Origin: an uncultured Oscillospiraceae bacterium
Lineage (GTDB): Bacteria > Bacillota > Clostridia > Oscillospirales > Oscillospiraceae
Direction of reading: 5' to 3'
Length of the DNA: 64,000 nt
NCBI GenBank assembly: GCA_944386055.1
Contig: CALWZP010000009.1
Location: 1 to 64,000 of the forward strand
Translations under genes and position numbers: made by a program
Notes under the pieces: model-generated
Told to the model about the DNA's origin: nothing
Database searches by the model: none
Seen by the model: the letters and a program-made list of their open reading frames with translations, nothing else
In this document: positions 17,232-23,873 of the stretch, in pieces
Numbering within the stretch: the first letter of the stretch is position 1
How the letters are laid out: each line of letters starts with the position of its first letter

Positions 17232-20200
17232 TTATTCCACGCTCTTCAGCGACTGCACCATGTCCAGCTTCTTCAGCTTCCAGTGGGCCGCCAGGTTCAC
17301 CGCCAGGGAGAACAGGACGGTGAGCAGGACCGCCCAGAGGTAGCTGTCCAGTCTGAGGTACCGCCCGAACATGAGCAGGTCGATCTCCACCGTCAGGATC
17401 AGCCACTGGTGCAGCAGCTTGCCCAGCACCATCCCCAGGGCCACCCCGAACACCGTGAGGATCACATTCTCCCGGTAGACATAGGCGGACAGCTCCCGGT
17501 CGTAGAAGCCCAGCACCTTCAGGGTGGCCAGCTCCCGCATGCGCTCGGTGATGTTGATGTTGGTGAGGTTGAACAGCACCACGAAGGCCAGGGCCGCGGC
17601 GCACACGATGATGAGCACCACCGCGTAGTCCACGCTCTCCAGGCTGGAGGTGAAGGTGTTCCGGGTGTCCGAGATGAGGGACAGGGAGGTCACCCCGTCC
17701 AGGGCGACGATCTCCGCCTCCAGCGCCTCCGACTCCTCCGACTCCCCGAAGGGGCAGTCCACCAGGATCAGATTATCCTCCGGCGCCGCGCCGAACAGCG
17801 CCTCATAATAGGCGTCGCTGAGATAGATCCAGTGCTGGATATAGTGCTCGGTGACATCCGCCACCTTCACCTCCACCCGGACATCTCCATCCAAGGTGAA
17901 GGTGTCCCCCGGCTCCACCCCCAGCAGGGAGGCCAGCTTCTCGGTGAGCACCGCCCCGTCGTCGGGAAGGACCACCGGCGTGTCGTCGGTGCGGTGGCGC
18001 AGGTTCACAAAGCGCTCCAGCTCCTCCTGGCTGCCCGCGGTCTGGAGGTAGCACTCCACCGAGTAGTCCCCGCTCTGGGCGGTGACCGTCTCGGAGCGGC
18101 AGGTCTCATAGTCCTCCACCAGAGGGCTGTCCGAGAGCAGCTGCTCCACCTCCCGCAGCTCCTGGGGGGTGACATCGTCCACCAGCCCCACCTGGGCGGT
18201 GTAATAGTAGATCTCGTCATACTGCTTATCCATCACATCCAGGATGGAGTCCCGCAGGCCGAAGGCGGTGACGATGAGGGCCGCGCACCCCCCGATGCCG
18301 ATCACCGTCATCCAGAACCGCTTTTGATACCGGAACAGATTGCGCAGGGTAATCTTATGGTTGAAGGACAGCCGCCGCCACACCGGGCCGATGCGCTCCA
18401 GCAGGATCCGCTTTCCCATGGGGGGCGCCTTGGGCCGCATCAGCTCCGCCGGCACCGCCGTCAGGGTGGACAGACAGGCCGCCAGCGCCGACAGGGTCAC
18501 CACTCCCACCGCCGCCGCACAGGCCGCCACGGAGGTCGCCGGCTCCATGCTGAACACGATGTCCCCGAAGGCGTAGAGGATGGACCACGCGGTGCAGATG
18601 ATCCAGGGCAGCAGGGTCAGGCCGACGGCCAGGCCGATGAGGGCGCCCACGGCGCTGGCCAGAAAGCCGTAGCCCACATACTTCACCGCGATGGCGCCCC
18701 GGGAGAAGCCCAGGGCCTTCAGCCCGCCGATGGCGGTGCGCTGCTCCTCCACCATGCGGGTCATGGTGGTCAGGCACACCAGCGCCGCCACCAGGAAGAA
18801 GATCAGGGGGAACACAGTGGCCAGGTTGCCCATCCGGTCGGCATCCATGCCGAAGCTGGCGTAGCCGGCGTTGGTATTCCGGCCCAGGATGTACCACTCC
18901 GCCTCGTCCAGCAGCGCCACATCCCGCTGGGCCTGTTCCAGCTCCTTCCGGGCATCGTTCAGCTCCTGTTCCGCCTCCGCCTTGCCGTCCAGGTACTCCT
19001 GATAGCCGTCGTTGTACTCCGCCTCGCCGTCGTTGAGCTCGGCCAGGGCGTCGTCCAGCTCCCGCTGTCCGTCCGCCCGCTCCTGTTCCAGGGTGGCCCG
19101 GCCGTCCTCCAGCTCCGCCAGCCCGTCGTAGTACTCCTGCCAGCCGTCGTCCAGCTCCCGCCGGGCGTCCTGCACCTCCGCCAGGCCGTCCTGATACTCC
19201 CGCAGGCCGTCCTGATAGTCGGCGTAGCCCTCGTTGTACTCCGCCCAGCCGCTGTCCAGCTCCCGCTTGGACGCCTCCAGAATCACCAGGGTGACATCCA
19301 GCTCCTCCTTCCCCGCCAGCAGCTGGGCGTAGGCGTCAGAGGCGTAGACCTGCGCCTGGACCTGGGCATATACCGTGTCATAGACCTGGGCGTAGGCCTG
19401 GTCGTAGGCCTGCTGATACAGCGCCTCATAAAGAGGGTTTCCCGGCAGGATGCCCGCCTGGGCTAGACCCGCCTGGGCCAGCTGGGCCGCCGTCTCCGCA
19501 GCCGTGCTCTGGGCCGTGGAGGTGATGGTGGCCTCTATTTGCGCCAGCCCCTGCTGGTACTGGTCCATCCCCAGCAGATACTGGGCCAGACCGGCGTCGT
19601 ACTGCTTCTGGGCGTCATCCAGCTGCGCCTTGGCGTCCGCCAGCTCCGCCTCCGCGTCCGCCAGCTCCTGCTCCGCCTCGGTCAGGTCGGGCTGGGCATC
19701 GGCGTACTCCCGCTCGCCGTCCTCCAGCTCGGTCAGGGCGTCGGAGAGCTCCTGCTCCCCGTCGGCCAGCTCCGCCTCCGCGTCGGCGATCTCGGTGCGG
19801 AAGGTGTTCAGGCCGTCATAGTACTCCGCCCACCCGTCGTCCAGCTCCCGCCGGGCGTCGGCCAGCTCCGCCTCCGCGTCAGAGAGCTCGGCGGCCACCT
19901 CCTCCTCGGCGTCGGCCAGCTTCTGCTCCGCGTCCGCCAGGGCCTCGTCGGCCTCGTCCCGCACCTCGTCTCCCCGCAGCCGGGCGCGCTCCTCCCCCAG
20001 GGGCTCCAGCTGGTCGATATACCCGTCCATCAGGTCGTCGTACTCGTCGCTGTAGGTCAGCAGCTCCGCCCCGCCCTCCATGAGCAGGTAGATGTCGGTG
20101 TAGGTCTCCATGGTAAAGGCGGACTCGGGCATCATCAGGTAGGCGGCCACCTTCCCGGTGCCCAGGGTGGAGGACCCCCGCTCGATGCCCAGGTACAGCG

Positions 20201-20738
20201 GCGAGTCCGCCACCCCCACAATGGTCACCTCGGTCACCGACAGCGCGTCCTCATAGGTACCCGTCCCCGTGTCCAGGGTGAGGGTGTCCCCGATGGACAG
20301 CCCCGCCTCCCGCATCAGCAGCGGCTCCGCCAGGCACTCGCCGGCATGTTCGGGCATCCGCCCCTCCTGCAGGGCGGGGGCGTTGATGGCGTCTTCCTCT
20401 GAATAGGACAATACCTTTACAATATACTCGCTGTCCTCCAGTCCCGCGATGGCGTCCACCGACCAGGCCCCCTGGGCCTGGAGCACCCCCGGCTGGGCCG
20501 CCAGGGCGTCCACATCCCCCTCGGTAAGCCCCAGGGTGGACAGGATGTGCAGGTCCATCAGCCGCTGCTGGTCAAAATAGCGGTCGGCGGACATCTTCAT
20601 GTCAGGGGCGGTGGCCCGCAGCCCCGCCAGGAAGCACACCGCCAGGGCGGACAGCACCAGCAGCGAGAGAAACCGGCTGAAGGTGTGCCGGATCTCCCGC
20701 ATGGTGTCGGTGAGGATGCGGTTATGCCGTGGTCTCAT
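17232..20738 (-). CDS. FtsX/MacB-type ABC exporter permease with giant extracytoplasmic coiled coil
   Basis: The permease has 1168 residues. A first transmembrane helix (about 22-45) is followed by an outer domain and then a stretch of about 380 residues (roughly 250-640) of acidic heptad-like repeats built on A-D-A-E-x-E-L-A-D and E-L-D-D-G-W. After it come an FtsX domain with three membrane helices (about 670-790), a second outer domain, and a final FtsX helix set (about 1040-1150). This is the type VII ABC fold, which uses ATP to move the outer domain mechanically rather than to import. The next gene upstream on the same strand, 68 bp away, is its ATPase. The coiled coil is far longer than in MacB and suggests reach across the cell wall or control of a wall hydrolase. 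Substrate unknown. Confidence 0.88.
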   Translation of the reverse strand: MRPRHNRILTDTMREIRHTFSRFLSLLVLSALAVCFLAGLRATAPDMKMSADRYFDQQRLMDLHILSTLGLTEGDVDALAAQPGVLQAQGAWSVDAIAGLEDSEYIVKVLSYSEEDAINAPALQEGRMPEHAGECLAEPLLMREAGLSIGDTLTLDTGTGTYEDALSVTEVTIVGVADSPLYLGIERGSSTLGTGKVAAYLMMPESAFTMETYTDIYLLMEGGAELLTYSDEYDDLMDGYIDQLEPLGEERARLRGDEVRDEADEALADAEQKLADAEEEVAAELSDAEAELADARRELDDGWAEYYDGLNTFRTEIADAEAELADGEQELSDALTELEDGEREYADAQPDLTEAEQELADAEAELADAKAQLDDAQKQYDAGLAQYLLGMDQYQQGLAQIEATITSTAQSTAAETAAQLAQAGLAQAGILPGNPLYEALYQQAYDQAYAQVYDTVYAQVQAQVYASDAYAQLLAGKEELDVTLVILEASKRELDSGWAEYNEGYADYQDGLREYQDGLAEVQDARRELDDGWQEYYDGLAELEDGRATLEQERADGQRELDDALAELNDGEAEYNDGYQEYLDGKAEAEQELNDARKELEQAQRDVALLDEAEWYILGRNTNAGYASFGMDADRMGNLATVFPLIFFLVAALVCLTTMTRMVEEQRTAIGGLKALGFSRGAIAVKYVGYGFLASAVGALIGLAVGLTLLPWIICTAWSILYAFGDIVFSMEPATSVAACAAAVGVVTLSALAACLSTLTAVPAELMRPKAPPMGKRILLERIGPVWRRLSFNHKITLRNLFRYQKRFWMTVIGIGGCAALIVTAFGLRDSILDVMDKQYDEIYYYTAQVGLVDDVTPQELREVEQLLSDSPLVEDYETCRSETVTAQSGDYSVECYLQTAGSQEELERFVNLRHRTDDTPVVLPDDGAVLTEKLASLLGVEPGDTFTLDGDVRVEVKVADVTEHYIQHWIYLSDAYYEALFGAAPEDNLILVDCPFGESEESEALEAEIVALDGVTSLSLISDTRNTFTSSLESVDYAVVLIIVCAAALAFVVLFNLTNINITERMRELATLKVLGFYDRELSAYVYRENVILTVFGVALGMVLGKLLHQWLILTVEIDLLMFGRYLRLDSYLWAVLLTVLFSLAVNLAAHWKLKKLDMVQSLKSVE

Positions 20739-20806
20739 GGGGCTTTGCCTCCCAATTTCAGGTCCGTTTTGTAATATATCTCTTAAAAATTACAGTTCGT
20801 ATCTTT

Positions 20807-21508
20807 TTACCACTCGATCTCCTCCACCGGAGTGGGGCGCTCAATGCGGTCGATGCGGTCCACTCGGCCGTTCTTCACATGGATGACCTTGTCCGCCATG
20901 GGGGCGATGGCGGTATTGTGGGTGATGACCACCACCGTCATCCCCTGCTGTCGGCAGGTGTCCTGGAGCAGCTTGAGGATCTGTTTGCCGGTGACATAGT
21001 CCAGCGCGCCGGTGGGCTCGTCACACAGCAGCAGCTTGGGGTTTTTGGCCAGGGCCCGGGCGATGGCCACCCGCTGCTGCTCGCCGCCGGACAGCTGGGC
21101 CGGGAAGTTGTCCAGCCGGTCGGCAAGCCCCACATGGACCAGCACATCCCGGGCGGGGAGCGGGTCCCGGCAGATCTGGGCGGCCAGCTCCACATTCTCC
21201 AGGGCGGTAAGGTTCTGCACCAGGTTGTAGAACTGGAACACGAAGCCGATGTCGTACCGGCGGTAGGTGGTCAGCTGCCGGGCGCTGTAGCCGCTGATCT
21301 CCTGGCCGTCCACGGTGATGGTGCCCTCGGTGCAGCTGTCCATCCCGCCCAGGATGTTCAGCACGGTGGTCTTGCCCGCCCCGGAGGGCCCCACCACGAT
21401 GACGAACTCCCCCTTCTCGATGGTGAAGCTGATGTCGTTCACCGCGGTGATGGTGACCTCACCCATCTGATAGCGTTTGACCACATGCTCCAGGGAAATG
21501 TATGACAT
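20807..21508 (-). CDS. ABC transporter ATP-binding protein (MacB/LolD type)
   Basis: The 233-residue ATPase has Walker A GPSGAGKT (40-47), signature LSGGEQQR (139-146), Walker B with Asp163 and Glu164, and a switch His in ITHN. The sequence class (DEPTGALD) is the one paired with FtsX-type permeases, and the partner permease follows. AGGAGGGG lies before the ATG. Transcription starts from a promoter that overlaps the divergent TetR promoter, so the regulator probably controls this exporter. Confidence 0.92.
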   Translation of the reverse strand: MSYISLEHVVKRYQMGEVTITAVNDISFTIEKGEFVIVVGPSGAGKTTVLNILGGMDSCTEGTITVDGQEISGYSARQLTTYRRYDIGFVFQFYNLVQNLTALENVELAAQICRDPLPARDVLVHVGLADRLDNFPAQLSGGEQQRVAIARALAKNPKLLLCDEPTGALDYVTGKQILKLLQDTCRQQGMTVVVITHNTAIAPMADKVIHVKNGRVDRIDRIERPTPVEEIEW

Positions 21509-21536
21509 GGCGGCCCCTCCTGTCCGATAAAAAACA

Positions 21537-21589
21537 GGTGTTGATTACACCCTTTTCTTTTATTATAATGGTATCATCCGGGGTTGCAA
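21537..21589. promoter_or_regulatory. Overlapping divergent promoters with candidate TetR operator
   Basis: The plus strand has TTGATT (21541-21546), 17 bp, TATAAT (21564-21569). The minus strand has TTGCAA (21584-21589), 16 bp, TATAAT (complement of 21562-21567). A dyad GGTGT-TGATT-ACACC (21537-21551) covers the plus-strand -35 and lies just downstream of the exporter start point, a good place for repression of both directions. Confidence 0.65.
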
Positions 21590-21688
21590 TGGTCATTTCC
21601 GCACATTTTTGTATGGAAACCAACACTGCCCCCGTCTTATGTCCATTATCACGAAAAGTTTACAAACGAACGGAGGAGGGGGGACGCC

Positions 21689-22255
21689 ATGGCGCCGGAA
21701 AAAGAGGACCGCCGGGTGCGCCGCACCAAGGAGCGGCTGCGCCAGGCGCTGACCCAGCTGCTGCTGGAGAAGGACATCCACGACATCACGGTCCGGGAGC
21801 TCACCGACCTGGCGGATGTGAACCGGGGGACCTTTTACACCCACTATAAGGACATCTACGACCTGCTGGAGCAGACGGAGAACGCCCTGTTCAGCGAGCT
21901 GGAGGGCCTGCTGGACTCCTATCCTCAGCAGGAGGTGATGGAGCACACCTCCGCCCTGCTGCTGGATGTGTTCCGCTTCATCGGGCGAAACCGGAACCTG
22001 TGCCGGGTGTTCCTGGACCGGCAGTCGGTGGACCGCTTTTCCCAGCGGCTCAACGGCCTGATCTACCGCAAGTGCCTCCACGAGTGGCAGGGGCTGACGC
22101 TGCCGGGGCTGGGGTCGTCCCGCTATGCCCTGGAATTCGTGGTGGGCGGCACGGTGGGACTGGTGCGGTCCTGGGCCCTGGGGGGCTTTGTCGAGCCGCC
22201 GGAGGAGATGGCCGCCCTGTCCGACCGGCTGATCCTCTCGGGCATCCGGGGATAG
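21689..22255 (+). CDS. TetR-family transcriptional regulator
   Basis: The 188-residue regulator has an N-terminal helix-turn-helix (about residues 32-58, DITVRELTDLADVNRGTFYTHY), where GTFYTHY is the TetR recognition helix. The C-terminal ligand domain resembles the TetR_C7 type found beside ABC exporters. The ATG at 21689 follows GGAGGAGGGG; an upstream in-frame start would include the promoter. It is divergent from the ABC exporter operon and most likely represses it and itself. The ligand is unknown. A hairpin ends the gene. Confidence 0.9.
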   Translation: MAPEKEDRRVRRTKERLRQALTQLLLEKDIHDITVRELTDLADVNRGTFYTHYKDIYDLLEQTENALFSELEGLLDSYPQQEVMEHTSALLLDVFRFIGRNRNLCRVFLDRQSVDRFSQRLNGLIYRKCLHEWQGLTLPGLGSSRYALEFVVGGTVGLVRSWALGGFVEPPEEMAALSDRLILSGIRG

Positions 22256-22263
22256 GTGTGAAA

Positions 22264-22293
22264 GGGCGCGGGAGCTTTTGCCCCCGCGCCCTG
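22264..22293. terminator. Terminator between convergent TetR and YitT genes
   Basis: Stem GGGCGCGGG (22264-22272) with CCCGCGCCC (22283-22291). It lies between the two stop codons and may act in both directions, though the flanks are not strongly T-rich. Confidence 0.55.
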
Positions 22294-22295
22294 TG

Positions 22296-23177
22296 TCATG
22301 CCCTTAAAAAGCCCTTGCCGAAGATCTCGCTGGAGTTGGAGACCACCATGAAGGCGTGGGGGTCCACCCCCCGGAGATATCTGCGCAGCAGCACCGCCTG
22401 TCCCCGGGAGATGACGGTGAGCACCACGGTGCACTCCTCCCCGGAGTATGCCCCGGTGGCGGTCCAATAGGTGGCGCTGCGGTGCAGCCGCTTGGTGATG
22501 AAGTCGCACACCTCCTCGGGGAGAGTGGTGACCACCATGAAGCTCTTGCGGCGGTTGAGGGACTCAATGGCGGAGTCCACCAGCACCGACTTGAGCATCA
22601 GCCCCAGCAGGGAGAACAGGCCGGTGCGGATGTCATAGATGAACAGGGTAGCCCCGGCGATGAGCACATCGGACAGCAGCAGGGCCATCCCGATGTCCAG
22701 CGAGGTGAATTTCTTCAGTACCATGGCCACGATGTCGGTCCCGCCGGTGCTGGCCTCGATGTTGAACAGCAGCGCCGAGCCCAGAGCAGGCAGCAGCACG
22801 CCGAACAACAGCTCCAGCAGGGGCTGGTCGGTGAGGGGGGCGGAGAGGGGCACCGCCGCCTCCAGCCCCGCCAGCATGGCGGAGAAGAGCAGGGTGCAGA
22901 AGATGGTCCGCGCCCCGAAGCCCCGGCCCAGCACCGCAAAGCCCAGCAGCAGGGACAGCAGGTTCAGCGCCGCCGTCAGGTCGGAGGCGGGGACGGCGGG
23001 CACAGCCGCATTGATGAGCACCGCCAGGCCGGTGACCCCGCCGGTGGAGAAGTTGTTGGGGAATTTGAAGAAATAGGAGCCCGCGGCCACCAGGCCGGTG
23101 CCCGCCACCATCCAGAGCAGCTCCTTGGCCAGCTGCCGCGGCGGCAGCGAAGGCCGGAGCCCGGAGAGACCTTTCAT
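22296..23177 (-). CDS. YitT-family membrane protein with C-terminal DUF2179 domain
   Basis: The protein has 293 residues, with about five membrane helices in the first two-thirds (the family hallmark SYFFKFPNNFSTGGVTGLA is near residue 45). A soluble C-terminal DUF2179 domain contains GVDPHAFMVVSNSSEIFGKGF. Function is unknown, although the family has been suggested to be transporters. The ATG at 23177 was chosen because GGAGG stands 9 bp upstream; an ATG three codons earlier abuts it. It has its own promoter and convergent neighbours, so it is a single-gene unit. Confidence 0.88.
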   Translation of the reverse strand: MKGLSGLRPSLPPRQLAKELLWMVAGTGLVAAGSYFFKFPNNFSTGGVTGLAVLINAAVPAVPASDLTAALNLLSLLLGFAVLGRGFGARTIFCTLLFSAMLAGLEAAVPLSAPLTDQPLLELLFGVLLPALGSALLFNIEASTGGTDIVAMVLKKFTSLDIGMALLLSDVLIAGATLFIYDIRTGLFSLLGLMLKSVLVDSAIESLNRRKSFMVVTTLPEEVCDFITKRLHRSATYWTATGAYSGEECTVVLTVISRGQAVLLRRYLRGVDPHAFMVVSNSSEIFGKGFLRA

Positions 23178-23219
23178 GCCGGACATCCTCCCTCTTGTAC
23201 TGAAGATCAGGATGCCCCC

Positions 23220-23261
23220 ATTGTACCACCCCCATACCGCCGGCGCAAGCGGCGGCGGTAT
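23220..23261 (-). promoter_or_regulatory. Promoter of the YitT gene within a 12-bp dyad
   Basis: Minus strand TTGCGC (23243-23248), 17 bp, TACAAT (23220-23225). The dyad CCCCATACCGCC/GGCGGTATGGGG spans the -35 and spacer and could be an operator. Confidence 0.6.
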
Positions 23262-23284
23262 GGGGAAAAATCCTCCCTTCCCTG

Positions 23285-23313
23285 TTGACAAACCGTCAAA
23301 AGGGCGATAAGAT
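23285..23313 (+). promoter_or_regulatory. Promoter of the ileS T-box operon
   Basis: Perfect TTGACA (23285-23290), 17-bp spacer, TAAGAT (23308-23313). RNA should start near 23320. Confidence 0.8.
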
Positions 23314-23319
23314 AGGAAA

Positions 23320-23591
23320 TCGATATCGCAAGCAGGCGATGACAGGGACAGTACCCGGTGCAAAGCGCCAGTTCAGAGAGCCGCCCGGCCGGTGCAAGGG
23401 CGGAGGGCGCGCCCCGGAGAACATCCCCCTGGAGCCGCGGACCCAACGGAGGCGCCCCCTCCCAGTAGGCTCCGCCGGATGTGACCGTTATCTCACGCCC
23501 AAGCGGCCGGGACCCCGCGCCCCGGCAAGAAGAGTGGTACCGCAGAGGTGTGCGCCTTTGTCTCTTTGTGAGACAGGGGCGCGTTTATTTT
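23320..23591 (+). ncRNA. T-box leader, isoleucine specificity
   Basis: All stem I landmarks are present in order: GCGATGACAGGGACAGTA, the kink-turn region CAGAGAGCCG with its partner, and a specifier loop GAACATCC in which ATC (23423-23425) is the Ile codon. The conserved T-box AGAGTGGTACCGC is at 23531-23543. Its TGGT bulge pairs with an ACCA tRNA end, as expected for tRNA-Ile with A73. The terminator is GCGCC..GTCTC / GAGAC..GGCGC (23552-23582) followed by TTTATTTTT. Uncharged tRNA-Ile should allow readthrough into the zinc-ribbon ORF and ileS. Confidence 0.92.
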
Positions 23592-23608
23592 TCATCGGAG
23601 GTATCCCC

Positions 23609-23800
23609 ATGGAATTCAAATGTCCCATCTGCGGGCAGGCCATGGAGTCCGGCCGGATCTTCGGCAAGGGACTGCTGTGGAGCCCTAAGGAGCACAAATG
23701 GACCATCCTGCGCGGCAAGGACGATGTGAACCTGTGCCAGGGGTCCTTCCCCGAGGCCTGGATCTGCAAGACCTGCCGCCGGGTCATCGTGCACTATTAG
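23609..23800 (+). CDS. Small zinc-ribbon protein (DUF6487-like) between T-box and ileS
   Basis: The 63-residue protein has two CxxC knuckles, CPIC at residues 5-8 and CKTC near residue 55. This is the layout of the PF20097/DUF6487 zinc-binding family of unknown function. The ATG has CGGAGG 8-12 bp upstream. It lies directly after the T-box terminator and 73 bp before ileS, so it must be induced by isoleucine starvation together with ileS. The sequence around its start (CATCGGAGGTATCCCCATGGA) is nearly identical to that of ileS, pointing to a local duplication. No function is claimed. Confidence 0.8.
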   Translation: MEFKCPICGQAMESGRIFGKGLLWSPKEHKWTILRGKDDVNLCQGSFPEAWICKTCRRVIVHY

Positions 23801-23873
23801 CACCAACGGACAGCCGCATCCCTGCGCTCCAAACCGTTCATCCCTTATTCTTTCTTCATCGGAGGTAATCCCC

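Noticed and set aside
17202-19466. A 754-residue open frame antisense to the exporter permease
   Set aside because: It mirrors the heptad repeats of the real coiled coil and has no start signals.
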